Shown here piece after piece: positions 27,786 through 37,985 of a stretch of DNA of 64,000 bases. The DNA lies in the NCBI RefSeq assembly GCF_001469955.1, contig NZ_LOPU01000029.1, positions 776,970 to 840,969 on the forward strand, written 5' to 3'. Numbering within the stretch: position 1 is the stretch's first letter; the number at the start of each line of letters is the position of its first letter. The notes under the pieces are model-generated. The model saw nothing but the letters and a program-made list of their open reading frames with translations, ran no database searches and was not told where the DNA came from. Position numbers and translations under genes: made by a program. This DNA is from Haloprofundus marisrubri (GTDB lineage: Archaea > Halobacteriota > Halobacteria > Halobacteriales > Haloferacaceae).

Positions 27786-29040
27786 CGCTGACCACCTCCT
27801 GTTCGGCGGCGTCGTCCGGCGTTTCGGGGTCCGACGCCTCCGCTCGGTCGCCGAAGTAGTCGTCGCCGAGTGCCTCCGCGGCGTCGAACTCGCGGGTGGC
27901 GAGCACACAGCGGGCGGTGTGGACCGCCTCCGCGTTCGCGCCGTCGCCGACGACCTCGCCGCTGTCGGTGTCGTACTCGGGGATGCTGTTGAGACACGCC
28001 TCCATCGCGTTCGGACAGCGGTCCGCGAAGTAACAGCGGCCGCCCATCTCCGAGTCGAGCAGACTCGGGACGTTACCCTCGATGGGCGACAGTCGCGGTG
28101 ACGGGTCTTCGAGGTCCGGAATCGAACCCAGCAGCCCTTCGGTGTACGGATGTACCGGGTTCTCGAAGATATCTCCGAGCGTCCCGCGTTCGACGATTTG
28201 GCCGGCGTACATGACGCCGACGCGGTCGCACATCCGTGCGATGACGCCGAGGTCGTGGGTAATCATGATGATGCTCATATCCTGTTCGCGCTGGAGGTCG
28301 CGGAGCAGATTCAGAATCTGCGCCTGAATCGTCACGTCGAGCGCCGTCGTCGGTTCGTCGGCGACGAGGATGTCGGGTTCGCCCGCCAACGCCTGCGCAA
28401 TCATCGCTCGCTGGAGCATCCCGCCGGAGAACTGGTGGGGGTACTCCTCGGCGCGCGCCTCCGGGTCGGGGATGCCGACCTGTTCGAGCAGTTCGATGGC
28501 TCGCTCTTTGCTCTCGGTGCTGGTGTACTCGCGGCCGGGGACGATGCTGTCGACGAGATACTTCCCGAGACCGTAGCCTTGGGTCCGTGAGCGGGTGCTG
28601 CGCGGGTTCGCCCGGGCGCGGCGTTGGACCTCGACGGCTTCTGCAATCTGTTCACCCACCGTGATGGAGGGGTTGAGACTGCTCATCGGGTCCTGAAACA
28701 CCATGCTGAACGACGGTCCGCGGAGCGACCGGCGGACGCCTTTCGGCAACCGTCTGAGGTCGACGAAGTCGCCGTCGACGGCCTCCGAGCGTTTCTCGCG
28801 GAACTCGTCTGCGAGGTCGGCGTTTCGGTACCACACTTCCCCACCCGTCACCCTCCCGGGCGACTCGATGAGGTCGATGACCGACAGCGCCGTCACGGAC
28901 TTTCCACTTCCCGATTCGCCGACGATACCGAATATCTCGCCGTCGCGGACGTCGAAACTGACGCTTTCGACGGCGTTGACCTGTCCCTCTTCGGTGAAGA
29001 ACCGCGTCTTCAAATCTCTGACTCTGAGTATCTCGTCCAT
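27778..29040 (-). CDS. dipeptide/oligopeptide ABC transporter ATPase (DppD-like)
   Basis: A 420-residue ATPase with Walker [13 protein letters not shown]-loop [12 protein letters not shown], signature [15 protein letters not shown], Walker [13 protein letters not shown] and switch [14 protein letters not shown]. The oligopeptide C-terminal motif with clustered Cys ([17 protein letters not shown]) is present. The family usually binds one ATP-subunit dimer with DppF under the permeases. The operon order (substrate-binding protein, two permeases, two ATPases) fits Dpp/Opp systems. The acidic tail of about 60 residues is haloarchaeal. Confidence 0.95.
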   Translation of the reverse strand: MDEILRVRDLKTRFFTEEGQVNAVESVSFDVRDGEIFGIVGESGSGKSVTALSVIDLIESPGRVTGGEVWYRNADLADEFREKRSEAVDGDFVDLRRLPKGVRRSLRGPSFSMVFQDPMSSLNPSITVGEQIAEAVEVQRRARANPRSTRSRTQGYGLGKYLVDSIVPGREYTSTESKERAIELLEQVGIPDPEARAEEYPHQFSGGMLQRAMIAQALAGEPDILVADEPTTALDVTIQAQILNLLRDLQREQDMSIIMITHDLGVIARMCDRVGVMYAGQIVERGTLGDIFENPVHPYTEGLLGSIPDLEDPSPRLSPIEGNVPSLLDSEMGGRCYFADRCPNAMEACLNSIPEYDTDSGEVVGDGANAEAVHTARCVLATREFDAAEALGDDYFGDRAEASDPETPDDAAEQEVVSDA

Positions 29041-30054
29041 CTAAACGCCTCCTTCCCCTTCGATGCCGGGGTCTAACGCGTCGCGTAGCCAGTCGCCGAC
29101 GAGGTTGACCCCGATGACGGCGAAGACGATAGCGACGCCGGGAATCGACGCAATCCACCACGCCGACGCCAAGTAGTCACGGCCCTGTGCGATGTCGAGT
29201 CCCCACGAGAGGTTCGCCCCCGAGAAGCCGAGGTACGACAGCGAACTCTCCAGCAAGATGATGGCGGCGACCTGAATCGTCGCCAGCACCAAGATGGGGG
29301 TGATGCTGTTCGGGAGGATGTGTCGCGCAACGATGGAGCCGTCGCTCGCACCGAGAGCGCGGGCGGCCTTGACGTACTCCTCGTTGCGGAGGCTGAGCGC
29401 CTCCCCACGGGCGACGCGGGCGAACCACACCCAGTTCACCAGCGCGACGACGAGAACGACGGTTCCCGGTAAGACGATGTTCGGCGGCATCTCGGGTGCG
29501 AGTCCGAGGACGACGAACGGGTCGGGTATCCGTATTGTCACCCCGCCGAACAGCCCGATGAGCGCGATAGCCAACACCAGCGACGGGAACGCCAACATGA
29601 TGTCGGACATCCGCATCAGGCCGTCGTCGACGCGGCCACCGTAGTAGCCGGCGGTCAACCCGACGGTGACGCCGATGAGCACCGCCAACATCGTTCCGAA
29701 GACGCCGACGAGCAGCGACGTGCGCGCGCCGTATATCGTCCGCGAGAGCATATCACGCCCCAGCGCGTCCGTTCCGAGCGGATGCGCGAGCGTCGCGTTG
29801 ACGGTCACTTCCTCTTCGACGACTTCGATGCTCCCGTTGACCATCTCCGAGCGCGTCTCGTTCTCTGTCGTGCTGAACCCTAACGGTGGCACTTGTGAGT
29901 TGCCGAGGTCCTGTTGATACGGGTCGTACGGCGCGAGGAACGGTGCGAACACCGCGACGAGGATAATCGCCAGCACCAGCACGATGCCGATTTTGGCGAG
30001 CGCACTGCCTCGGAGTTCACGACGGAGGTTCCGCCAGGTACGTGGCGAGACCAT
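29041..30054 (-). CDS. dipeptide/oligopeptide ABC permease (DppC-like)
   Basis: A 337-residue membrane protein, the second permease of the operon. A single helix (SALAKIGIVLVLAIILVAVF, about residues 15-35) precedes a large external loop and then five helices. The cytoplasmic EAA loop is RGEALSLRNEEYVKAARALGA with GxS/D. The ATG overlaps the stop of the upstream permease by one base (TGATG), indicating tight coupling. The 75-residue outer loop after the first helix is acidic. Confidence 0.95.
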   Translation of the reverse strand: MVSPRTWRNLRRELRGSALAKIGIVLVLAIILVAVFAPFLAPYDPYQQDLGNSQVPPLGFSTTENETRSEMVNGSIEVVEEEVTVNATLAHPLGTDALGRDMLSRTIYGARTSLLVGVFGTMLAVLIGVTVGLTAGYYGGRVDDGLMRMSDIMLAFPSLVLAIALIGLFGGVTIRIPDPFVVLGLAPEMPPNIVLPGTVVLVVALVNWVWFARVARGEALSLRNEEYVKAARALGASDGSIVARHILPNSITPILVLATIQVAAIILLESSLSYLGFSGANLSWGLDIAQGRDYLASAWWIASIPGVAIVFAVIGVNLVGDWLRDALDPGIEGEGGV

Positions 30055-31043
30055 CAGTCGTACACCACCTGTGGGTTGACGTACGCGTACAGCGCGTCGA
30101 CGGCGATGTTCACGAAGACGAAACTCGAGCCGATGACGATGAGACAGCCTTGGATGAGCGGCCAGTCACGGGTGTTGATGCTGTTGATGACCAAGGTTCC
30201 TAAACCGGGCCACGCGAACACCGCCTCGGTGATAACCGCCCCGCCGATGAGCGTCCCCAACTGCAGGCCGAGAACGGTGATAACTGGTATCAGCGTGTTC
30301 CGAAGCGCGTGTTTGTAGCGAACGAGCGTCTCCGGGAGACCTTTCGCACGAGCGGCGTCGACGTAGCTTTTGCCGAGTTCGTCGAGCATCCCGCTTCTGG
30401 TCAACCGGGTCACGAGCGCGGTGAAGTACGTCCCGAGCGTGATTGCCGGGAGTGTGATATGCTGTAACCAGAGAACGATGCCGGCGTAGTTGCCCGACAA
30501 CACGAGCACCTCGACGGCTTGAACGATGCCGACTGGGCGCCGACTCGTGGGCAGGAAGTTCAACTGGACGGCGAAGACGAGCACGAGCATGATGCCGAGC
30601 CAGAAGTTCGGCGTGCTGATGCCCGCGAGCGAGAACGTCGTCGCGGCGTAGTCTGCCGGCTCGTGTCGCCGAGTGGCGCTGATGACGCCGAGCGGTATCG
30701 AGATGACGATAGCGACGACGGTGGCGGCGACGGCGAGTTCGACAGTGGCGGGCACACGCGCGAAGATGCGTGTCGCCGCCTCCGTCCCGGAGATGTACGA
30801 GTAGCCCATGTCGCCGGTGAGCAGTCCCGTGAGATAGTCGAAGTACTGGACGTACAGCGGTTGGTTCAAGCCCAGTTCCTCGGCGATGCGCTGCCGAAGT
30901 TCCGGACTGGCGTCTAAGGGGGCGATAAACGTGATGGGGTCGCCCGGTGTGGAGAACCGTAGGAGAAACACCACCGTCACGACACCCCAGACGACGAAGA
31001 TTCCCTGCAGGCTCCGCTTAATTATGAATCGTGCAAATGACAT
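30054..31043 (-). CDS. dipeptide/oligopeptide ABC permease (DppB-like)
   Basis: A 329-residue permease with six helices. The DppB N-terminal signature IIKRSLQGIFVVWGVVTVVF is present. The EAA-type loop is LDELGKSYVDAARAKGLPETLVRYKHALRN. It lies 30 bp downstream of the substrate-binding protein gene. Operon arrangement and both motifs support a peptide or nickel-type importer, and no substrate choice is possible from permease sequence alone. Confidence 0.95.
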   Translation of the reverse strand: MSFARFIIKRSLQGIFVVWGVVTVVFLLRFSTPGDPITFIAPLDASPELRQRIAEELGLNQPLYVQYFDYLTGLLTGDMGYSYISGTEAATRIFARVPATVELAVAATVVAIVISIPLGVISATRRHEPADYAATTFSLAGISTPNFWLGIMLVLVFAVQLNFLPTSRRPVGIVQAVEVLVLSGNYAGIVLWLQHITLPAITLGTYFTALVTRLTRSGMLDELGKSYVDAARAKGLPETLVRYKHALRNTLIPVITVLGLQLGTLIGGAVITEAVFAWPGLGTLVINSINTRDWPLIQGCLIVIGSSFVFVNIAVDALYAYVNPQVVYD

Positions 31044-31073
31044 GATTGGTCGAAAGAGCTTCGGAGCCGTTCG

Positions 31074-32735
31074 TTACGGCTGCATGATTTCGTACGCCTT
31101 GATGGACTCGTCACGGCGTGCTTGCCACTCGATACGCGAACTCGCACCGTAGACGCTGTACTGCCGGTTGAGGAAAATCCACGGCGCCTGGTCGTGGGCG
31201 AGTTGGTTGGCTTCTTGGAACAGGCTCTCGCGCTCGTCGGCGTTTGCGGTCTGGCCGGCCTGCGAGACGAGTTGGTCGAACTGGTCGTTGCTCCAACTCG
31301 ACAGCGCACCGTCGGTCGTCAGCAGCGGGATGAGCGTCTGACTCGCGTCGAACGTCTCGTTACCCCAGCCGATGAGGTACCAGTGCGGCATGTCTTCGAT
31401 GTTACCGGTCGTGAGTTCGCCCGCGAGCGCACCGAAGTCACGCTGGTTCACCGACGCCTCGACGTTCGACAGTTCGTTGATGTAGCCGACGACTGCCTGT
31501 GCGATTTCGAGGTCTTTCAGGTAGCGACCCACCGGCGTGTGCAGTTCGATGGTCGCGCCTGCGAACCCGCTTTCTTCGACCAGTTGCTCTGCCTGCTCGA
31601 CGTCGTACGGGTACGGGTCGATGTTCGGGTTGTAGCCGGTGAACCCTTCGAGCGTCGGCTGTCCGGTCGCGTCCGCGAAGTCCGACAGCACTTCCGAGAC
31701 GATGGTGTTGATGTCGACTGCGTAGTTCATCGCCCGGCGGAACTGCAGGTTCGAGAACGGTTCGACGTCGTAGCGCATCCCGTTGTAGATGATACGCGTA
31801 CTCGGCACCGCTTCGACGCGGGTGCTCTCGTTGCTGTTGATACGGCTGACCTCCTGCGGCGGAACGTTGACGATGATGTCCGTCTCGCCGCTGACGAGTT
31901 GGTTGACGCGGGTGCTCGACTCCGACGCCGAGGTGATGGTCAGCGCGTCGACGGCCGCCGGTTCACGCCAGTACTCTTCGTACTTCGTGTACTCGACACG
32001 CTCGTCCTGAACGTAGTTCGAGAGCTGGAACGGTCCGGTACCGTTGGCGTTGCTGTTGATGTAGCTGTTGTCGTTGGATTCGACCCACGACTGCTGCATC
32101 ACGTCGCCGTAGCTGGCGAGGAGTCCGATAGCCATCGGGTTGACGCCGTCGGAGATGACGTCGACTGCGCGTTCGCCGTCGACGACCTGCGCTTCGGTGA
32201 TGCCCGCCAACTGGTCGCTCTGCGGGCTTGCGAGGTTCCCGACGTCGGGGTTGACGATGCGGTTGATACTGAAGGCGACGTCCTGGGGGGTGAGTTCGTC
32301 GCCGTTGTGGAACGTCACGCCCTCGCGGATTGTGAGACGGACGCGGTTCGGTTCCGCCTGTTCGTAGTTTTCGGCGAGGCCTTCGATGACCTGCCCCTCG
32401 CGGTCGCGGTCGAGCGCCCCCTCGTACATCTGCATGACGATGATGTCGGTGGTCGTCTCACGATGGTCGTGGGGGTCGAGACCGGAGTCCATCTGTCCCT
32501 GCGTGATGGTGACGGCGAACTCGCCGCTCTCCTGATTGTTCTGGTCGTCGCTGCTGTCCGTGTCGTTGCCACCGCCACCACCGCCGGCGCTGTCGTTTGC
32601 ACCTTCGGCGGGGGTTTCGGTGTTCAACTCTCCAGAGTCGTTCGAACAGCCGGCGAGCGCTGCTGTCGCAGCGGCTCCACCTGCAAGCTGGAGGTAACGG
32701 CGTCTGCTAACACGTGACTGCCTGTCATCAGTCAT
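31074..32735 (-). CDS. peptide/oligopeptide ABC substrate-binding lipoprotein
   Basis: The 553-residue receptor of the operon, exported by the Tat pathway and lipid-anchored. The signal is SRRRYLQLAGGAAATAALAGC, with an RR motif and a lipobox Cys. A Ser/Thr/Gly/Asp-rich linker separates the anchor from the SBP_bac_5 domain, in which GLDPHDHRETTTDIIVMQMY, VRLTIREGVTFHNGDELTPQD and FRRAMNYAVDIN are typical. Ligand unknown, a peptide most likely. First gene of the operon, with its own promoter (32759-32768). Confidence 0.95.
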   Translation of the reverse strand: MTDDRQSRVSRRRYLQLAGGAAATAALAGCSNDSGELNTETPAEGANDSAGGGGGGNDTDSSDDQNNQESGEFAVTITQGQMDSGLDPHDHRETTTDIIVMQMYEGALDRDREGQVIEGLAENYEQAEPNRVRLTIREGVTFHNGDELTPQDVAFSINRIVNPDVGNLASPQSDQLAGITEAQVVDGERAVDVISDGVNPMAIGLLASYGDVMQQSWVESNDNSYINSNANGTGPFQLSNYVQDERVEYTKYEEYWREPAAVDALTITSASESSTRVNQLVSGETDIIVNVPPQEVSRINSNESTRVEAVPSTRIIYNGMRYDVEPFSNLQFRRAMNYAVDINTIVSEVLSDFADATGQPTLEGFTGYNPNIDPYPYDVEQAEQLVEESGFAGATIELHTPVGRYLKDLEIAQAVVGYINELSNVEASVNQRDFGALAGELTTGNIEDMPHWYLIGWGNETFDASQTLIPLLTTDGALSSWSNDQFDQLVSQAGQTANADERESLFQEANQLAHDQAPWIFLNRQYSVYGASSRIEWQARRDESIKAYEIMQP

Positions 32736-32758
32736 GGAACCACATGGGCGTTACCCCG

Positions 32759-32768
32759 ATATATATGC
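32759..32768 (-). promoter_or_regulatory. TATA box of the peptide ABC operon
   Basis: The sequence GATATATATG, on the minus strand CATATATATC, is the strongest TATA-like run near the ABC operon. It is about 27 bp upstream of the substrate-binding protein ATG at 32735. That spacing means a transcript that starts at or next to the ATG (leaderless), common in haloarchaea. Confidence 0.65.
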
Positions 32769-32860
32769 TATGGTATCACCAATCGCAACACGGAAGCGAG
32801 TTCCAATAGACGTGACATTTCGTCAATACAGTTAAGTACGAGAATTACCAAGCGTGCGAC

Positions 32861-33490
32861 ATGGCCGCACACCGTCGGTCATCGCTCAGAAATCTGTTCG
32901 ACCAGTCGCCGACCCCGCATATCGCACATCCTCCACGAACCCACCACCGCCAGTTCTACGTGGCGACCGACGGGTCGTACCGTCCCGACGGCGGTGGACT
33001 GGGGGCCGTCATCGAGACGCGCGACGGCGTGCGGGTCGCTCGCATCTCACTTCCCGACGTCGTACCGGACAACAACGTCGCCGAGTATCGCGCACTCCAC
33101 CTCGGGTTGGACGTGTTAGCCACGCGGGCGCCGAAAACCGCGAGCGTCGGCGTTCTCATCGACCACGACGACCTCGCAGCGAACGTCAACGCCGCGACGC
33201 TCTCGGCGGCGGACCCCTCGTGGAACCCCGCCGGGACGCCGCCGATTCCCAGTGGAAGCGAGAACCACTGGCGCGGCATCCTCGCGCGAATCTCGGGGTT
33301 CGCCGACCTCCGTGCTGCGAGAATCGACAGCCGTGAGAACCCCGCACACGTGCTGGCGAATACGCCCGGCGAGTACGCGCACGTCAACCGCGAACCGGCG
33401 CGGTGTGTGCTCCCCGAACCGCTCGACTCCGCCGCTGGCGGCGACGGCGTTCTCCCGCCCTCGCGGACCGAACGGCCTGCAGGCGACTGA
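32861..33490 (+). CDS. RNase H-like (reverse transcriptase-like) domain protein
   Basis: A 209-residue protein. The RNase H fold is indicated by FYVATDGSYRPDGGGLGAVIE (first catalytic Asp), PDNNVAEYRALHLGLDVL (catalytic Glu) and GVLIDHDDLAANV (second Asp). The region where the last acidic residue and His sit is replaced by an insertion (NTPGEYAHVNREPARCVLPE). It matches the haloarchaeal RNase H-like paralogs rather than RnhB. It may cleave RNA-DNA hybrids or be partly degenerate. A TTAAGTAC TATA-like element at about 32831 precedes the ATG. Confidence 0.8.
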   Translation: MAAHRRSSLRNLFDQSPTPHIAHPPRTHHRQFYVATDGSYRPDGGGLGAVIETRDGVRVARISLPDVVPDNNVAEYRALHLGLDVLATRAPKTASVGVLIDHDDLAANVNAATLSAADPSWNPAGTPPIPSGSENHWRGILARISGFADLRAARIDSRENPAHVLANTPGEYAHVNREPARCVLPEPLDSAAGGDGVLPPSRTERPAGD

Positions 33491-33580
33491 AAGAGCCGAC
33501 CACGCCGTCCCCACTGTCCCCACCGACCACCCAGACGAAACGCACACAGCTATCCGTACGCGCCGACGACGCTTCGAGCG

Positions 33581-34216
33581 ATGCCGTCACCGTGGACGCG
33601 ACTCCGAGAAGACCTACGCGCCGCACTGGAGAACGACCCCGCTGCGTTGAGTCGCACCGAAGTCCTACTCACGTATCCGGGCGTCCACGCGCTCTGGATA
33701 CACCGTATCGCACACACGCTGTGGAACGGGGGAATGCACCTCCCGGCACGCCTGCTCTCGCACCTCGCCCGGTTTCTCACGGGTGTCGAGATTCACCCCG
33801 CGGCGACGGTCGGTCGACGCGTCTTCATCGACCACGGGATGGGCGTCGTCGTCGGCGAGACGGCCGAAATCGGCGACGACGTCGTCCTGTACCACGGTGT
33901 CACCCTCGGCGGCAAGTCGATGCAGCGAACCAAACGACATCCGACCGTCGAAGGCGGCGCAGTCGTCGGCGCGAACGCGACGCTCATCGGTCCGCTCACC
34001 GTCGGTGAGAACGCCCGGGTCGGCGCTGGCTCCGTCGTCGTCGACGACGTTCCCGCCGACGCCGTCGTCGTCGGCAACCCTGCCCGACCGCCGGGCGAGA
34101 CCTCAAAGGCCGAGAGCGGTGATGGTTCCGACACCAGCGACGACGACGCTTCTGACCCCGGAGAGACGGACGAGTCGGTCGACGCTGGCGACGCCGACGG
34201 CGCGGTCGGTCGGTAG
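33581..34216 (+). CDS. cysE: serine O-acetyltransferase
   Basis: Converts serine and acetyl-CoA to O-acetylserine for cysteine synthesis. An N-terminal helical domain ([24 protein letters not shown]) with the catalytic His leads to a left-handed beta-helix made of hexapeptide repeats ([34 protein letters not shown]). [21 protein letters not shown] completes the active site. About 45 acidic residues form a low-complexity C-terminal tail. At 211 residues it is a short archaeal type lacking the extended N-terminal domain of enteric CysE. Confidence 0.95.
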   Translation: MPSPWTRLREDLRAALENDPAALSRTEVLLTYPGVHALWIHRIAHTLWNGGMHLPARLLSHLARFLTGVEIHPAATVGRRVFIDHGMGVVVGETAEIGDDVVLYHGVTLGGKSMQRTKRHPTVEGGAVVGANATLIGPLTVGENARVGAGSVVVDDVPADAVVVGNPARPPGETSKAESGDGSDTSDDDASDPGETDESVDAGDADGAVGR

Positions 34217-34284
34217 TCGCAGGGTCGGTGTCCGCTCGACTTCTGAGGGAGAAAGTTGATAAGACGGTTGGGCATACCCGTCGC

Positions 34285-35004
34285 ATGGTCCTCGAAACAG
34301 ATAGCGTGCGAGAACTGGGACCGAGAGGGAGTGGCATCCTTCTACGGATTGCTCGCACGCAGGCACGCGAACTCGCCCTCCTGTTTTCTGTCGTCGTCGC
34401 GCTGACGCTCGCCGCGTTTCGAGCGACCGGTGTCGACCTGCAGCAGGCCGCGCTTGGCATTTATGCCCCCGCCGGGACGGCCCTGCCGACGGACCCGCTC
34501 GTCTCTCTGGGCGTCGAACTCCAGATGGCTGCGCTCGCGGCCGTCGGCGTCACCGGTGCCGCAGTTCTGTGGCGCGCACACGCGGAAACCCGCTCGCACC
34601 GCGCGCGGACGGGTCGGCTGTACCTCCTCTCGGCGGTTCTCTGTCTGTTGGGCGTCGTTCTGGGCGCAGTACTCGTCGTCCCTGCACTCTTGGAACTGCT
34701 CAAGTTCGGCATCCTCAGAAGCGGCTTCGTCCCGGCGTATCGCCCTTACTGGCTGGCGGAGGTGGCGCTGTTTCTGCCCATCGCCGTCGGCATCGCCGTC
34801 TCGTTGCCGGCGCTGATGGTCGCACTCGTCAGCGACGGTATCGTCTCCTCGAACGTGCTCCACCGCGACTGGGGCGTCGTCCTCCTCGGCGTGCTCACGT
34901 ACGCCTCGCTGTACTCGCCGCCGGACTCGGTCACGTTCGTCGTCTACGGCGGCGTGTTGCTTTCGGGATACCTCGCCGGGTTGGCCGTGTTGACGTTCGG
35001 GTAG
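34285..35004 (+). CDS. TatC-like membrane protein, lacking conserved glutamates
   Basis: A 239-residue protein with six helices. The arrangement follows TatC: IYAPAGT...P before helix 2, RLYLLSAVLCLLGVVLGAVLVVPALLELL split around the third helix pair, and a conserved TatC-like end: GIAVSLPALMVALVSDGIV, then a basic turn, then YASLYSPPDSVT (TatC has TPPD). The functional Glu in the FELP motif is Ser here (AVSLP), and no ER-rich loop is present. It may be a paralog with an altered role. The ATG at 34285 is preferred over the 34228 start by a nearby TATA-like GATAAGAC. Confidence 0.65.
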   Translation: MVLETDSVRELGPRGSGILLRIARTQARELALLFSVVVALTLAAFRATGVDLQQAALGIYAPAGTALPTDPLVSLGVELQMAALAAVGVTGAAVLWRAHAETRSHRARTGRLYLLSAVLCLLGVVLGAVLVVPALLELLKFGILRSGFVPAYRPYWLAEVALFLPIAVGIAVSLPALMVALVSDGIVSSNVLHRDWGVVLLGVLTYASLYSPPDSVTFVVYGGVLLSGYLAGLAVLTFG

Positions 35005-35076
35005 CCACTCGGTTCTGCAGAGCGTGTCGAAGGCGACACCAACGGGCTTAACACCGGATAATTCTTCGCCGCAAGC

Positions 35077-35565
35077 GTGACTCGTCGAACGTCCAGACGG
35101 AAGGCGCTCGCGGTCTGTGGGGCGACCTCACTCGCCTCGCTTGCAGGCTGTGGCAGCGTTTCGTTCGGGTCGTCTGAGCCGCCGCAACTCGAACTGTCGA
35201 TGACGAACTTCAGTTCCGAACCACAACTACTGAACCTCGAACTGCTTCGAACTGACGCCGATACGCGTAACGAGGCGCGCGTGTTGGACCGCTCGTTCGA
35301 GTTGGCGGCGAGCGAGGGACGAGGCGAGGCGTACTCCGTTCCGGAGTCGCCGACGGTCGAAGACCGCAGGTATCTCCTCCGAGCAAGTCTCAGTGGACGC
35401 CCTCGGCGCTCGCAGACACACTACCACTACTATCCCGACTGCCGAGACGCGGACATCGAAACGAGCGTTCTCGCAGTCGACGTGTTCGAGGACTCCGAGC
35501 GACCGGAACCGTACGTTTTCGTCGAAAACTACGGCTGTCAGAGAGACGAAACAGAGGGTGAGTAA
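35077..35565 (+). CDS. Tat-type lipoprotein, small
   Basis: A 162-residue surface lipoprotein. The signal is TRRTSRRKALAVCGATSLAS followed by LAGC lipobox. The remaining 125 residues form a beta-rich domain (PPQLELSMTNFSSEPQLLNLELL) with a conserved-looking RRSQTHYHYYPDC. The GTG start at 35077 gives the proper RR motif. It is not linked to a transporter. Function unknown. Confidence 0.75.
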   Translation: MTRRTSRRKALAVCGATSLASLAGCGSVSFGSSEPPQLELSMTNFSSEPQLLNLELLRTDADTRNEARVLDRSFELAASEGRGEAYSVPESPTVEDRRYLLRASLSGRPRRSQTHYHYYPDCRDADIETSVLAVDVFEDSERPEPYVFVENYGCQRDETEGE

Positions 35566-35662
35566 GGCCGACTCTCGGCTCGAATGCCAACTCACCGACA
35601 CTGTATCGGCCGAGAAAGAAACAACACCGGAGTCGGGTGCGGTCGGTTATCGGTCCGCTCGT

Positions 35663-37912
35663 CTACTCTTCTTGGGCGTCCACGACCGCCACACCAGCCA
35701 GATTCACGATGTCTTTGACTTCGTCGCCGCGCTGAAGCACGTGAACCGGTTTGTCCATGCCGACGAGCATCGGGCCGATAGCCTCCGCACCGCCGAGGCG
35801 CTGGAGCAGTTTGTAGCCGATGTTGCCTGCTTCGAGGTTCGGGAAGATGAGCACGTTCGCCGGTTCCTCCAACTCGGTGAAGTCGTACGTGCCGTCGAGA
35901 ATCTCCTCGACGACGGCGGTGTCGGCCTGCATCTCACCGTCGACGGGGAAGTCGACTTCGGGGTCGTCGTGCAGGATGTCGACGGCCTGCCGCGGTTTTC
36001 TGGTCCCTTCGTTCTCGACACTGCCGAAGTTCGAGTACGACAGCATCGCCGCGCGTGGTTCGACGTTGAACCGGCGTGCGAGGCTCGCGGTGTGTTTCGT
36101 GACCTCCGCGAGCACGTCCGCCGTCGGGTCGAGATTCACCGTCGTGTCCGCGGCGAAGATGACGCGGTTCTTGAACGTCAGCATGTACACACCCGCGGCG
36201 TAGTCGGCGTCCTCTGCGGTGCCGATAACCTGCAGCGGCGGTCGCAGTGCGCTCGGGTAGTGGTGGGTGAGACCGGTCAGGAGCGCGTCGGCGTCGCCCT
36301 GTTCGACCATCACGCTGCCGAAGTAGTTGCTGTCGCGGCTGATGAGTTCGCCCGCTTCGCTCCGGGTGATGCCCTTGCGCTGGCGGAGTTCGTGTAGCCG
36401 GTCGCCGTATTCTTCGTGGTTATCGACCGCCGGGTCGACGATTTCGGGGTCGAACTCCAATCCGAGCATCTCCGCGGTGGTTCGGATGGTCTCGGCGTCG
36501 CCCAACAGGATGGGTTCGGCGATACCCTGTTCTTGAATCTGGTAGGCCGCGCGAATCATCTTCTCGTCGGTGCCCTCCGCGAGTGCGACGCGTTTCGGGT
36601 TCGACTTCGCCTTGTTGAGCACGACGCGCATCATCTCACGCGACTTGCCGAGGCGGGCTTCGAGGCGTTCCTCGTAGTCGGGAACGTCGATGTCTTTCCG
36701 TGCTGCGCCGCTTGTCATCGCGGCCTGCGCGACGGCGGGTGCAACCTCGAACAGCACGCGTGGGTCGAGCGGCTTCGGGATGATGTACTCCGACCCGAAC
36801 TGGAGCGGTTGGTCGCCGTACGCTTTCACGACGGCGTCTGGCACGTCTTGGCGGGCGAGTTCGGCGAGCGCCTCCGCAGCGGCGACTTTCATCGCTTCGT
36901 TGATTTCGGTCGCACGCACGTCGAGCGCACCACGGAAGATGAACGGGAACCCGAGCACGTTGTTCACCTGATTCGGGTAGTCCGAGCGGCCCGTCGCCAT
37001 GATGACGGTGTCGTCGCGGGCGTCTTTGGCCGCTTCGTAGGTGATTTCGGGGTCCGGGTTCGCCATGGCGAAGATGATGGGGTCGTCGGCCATCGACTGC
37101 ACCATCTCTTGGGAGACGATGTCGGCGACCGAGAGGCCGACGAACACGTCCGCGCCCTCCATCGCGTCGGCGAGGTCGCCGCCCTCGCGGTCGGCGGCGA
37201 ACTCGCGTTTGAACTCGTTGACCTCGTCGGAGCGGTCGACGGAGATGATACCCGAGGAGTCACACATCGTGATGTTCTCGCGTTTCGCGCCGAGAGAGAC
37301 GTAGAACCGGGCGGTGGCGATGGCGCTCGCACCCGCACCGGAGAAGACGATTTCGAGGTCTTCGAGTTCCTTGTCGACGATTTCGGACGCGTTGAGAAGC
37401 GCCGCCCCGGAGATGATTGCGGTTCCGTGCTGGTCGTCGTGGAAGACGGGTATCGACATCTCCTCGCGGAGACGCGACTCGATTTCGAAGCACTCGGGCG
37501 CTTTGATGTCTTCGAGGTTGACGCCCCCGAACGTCGGTTCCATCGCGGAGACGCACTCGATTATCTCGTCGGGGTCGGCGCGGTCCAACTCGATGTCGAA
37601 CACGTCGATGTCGGCGAAGCGCTTGAACAGCACCCCCTTCCCTTCCATGACGGGTTTCGACGCCTGCGCGCCGATGTTGCCGAGACCGAGCACCGCAGAG
37701 CCGTTCGACACCACGCCGACGAGGTTGCCTTTCGCCGTGTAGTTGTACGCCTCGTCGGCGTCGTCGGCGATGTCTAGACACGGTGCGGCGACGCCCGGCG
37801 AATACGCCAAAGAGAGGTCGCGTTGGGTGTTCGTCGGTTTCGTCGTCGAAATTTCGATTTTGCCGGGAGGTGATTGCCGGTGGTACTCCCGTGCGTCGTC
37901 ATCCAGCCCCAT
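35663..37912 (-). CDS. maeB: NADP-dependent malic enzyme (malate dehydrogenase, decarboxylating) with phosphotransacetylase-like domain
   Basis: Oxidatively decarboxylates malate to pyruvate, making NADPH for biosynthesis. The 749-residue protein has the N-terminal malic domain ([17 protein letters not shown]), the NAD(P)-binding domain ([17 protein letters not shown]), and a C-terminal phosphotransacetylase-like domain ([19 protein letters not shown] and later [25 protein letters not shown]). The tail resembles Pta but normally serves regulation. The ATG at 37912 starts [20 protein letters not shown]; the longer frame upstream is a shadow over the neighbouring gene. Confidence 0.95.
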   Translation of the reverse strand: MGLDDDAREYHRQSPPGKIEISTTKPTNTQRDLSLAYSPGVAAPCLDIADDADEAYNYTAKGNLVGVVSNGSAVLGLGNIGAQASKPVMEGKGVLFKRFADIDVFDIELDRADPDEIIECVSAMEPTFGGVNLEDIKAPECFEIESRLREEMSIPVFHDDQHGTAIISGAALLNASEIVDKELEDLEIVFSGAGASAIATARFYVSLGAKRENITMCDSSGIISVDRSDEVNEFKREFAADREGGDLADAMEGADVFVGLSVADIVSQEMVQSMADDPIIFAMANPDPEITYEAAKDARDDTVIMATGRSDYPNQVNNVLGFPFIFRGALDVRATEINEAMKVAAAEALAELARQDVPDAVVKAYGDQPLQFGSEYIIPKPLDPRVLFEVAPAVAQAAMTSGAARKDIDVPDYEERLEARLGKSREMMRVVLNKAKSNPKRVALAEGTDEKMIRAAYQIQEQGIAEPILLGDAETIRTTAEMLGLEFDPEIVDPAVDNHEEYGDRLHELRQRKGITRSEAGELISRDSNYFGSVMVEQGDADALLTGLTHHYPSALRPPLQVIGTAEDADYAAGVYMLTFKNRVIFAADTTVNLDPTADVLAEVTKHTASLARRFNVEPRAAMLSYSNFGSVENEGTRKPRQAVDILHDDPEVDFPVDGEMQADTAVVEEILDGTYDFTELEEPANVLIFPNLEAGNIGYKLLQRLGGAEAIGPMLVGMDKPVHVLQRGDEVKDIVNLAGVAVVDAQEE

Positions 37913-37985
37913 GGCTCCGGCGACTCCCTCCGGTGGCAAAAAGCTATGCATAGCGTCGATATCGTGGTTCGACGAACGACGAATA

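Noticed and set aside
31122..32717. Long plus-strand open frame of 531 codons
   Set aside because: It lies fully antisense to the peptide-binding lipoprotein gene, whose translation is clearly homologous to SBP family 5. Long antisense frames are a by-product of GC-rich codon use.
36416..37777. Plus-strand frame of 453 codons
   Set aside because: Antisense of the malic enzyme gene.
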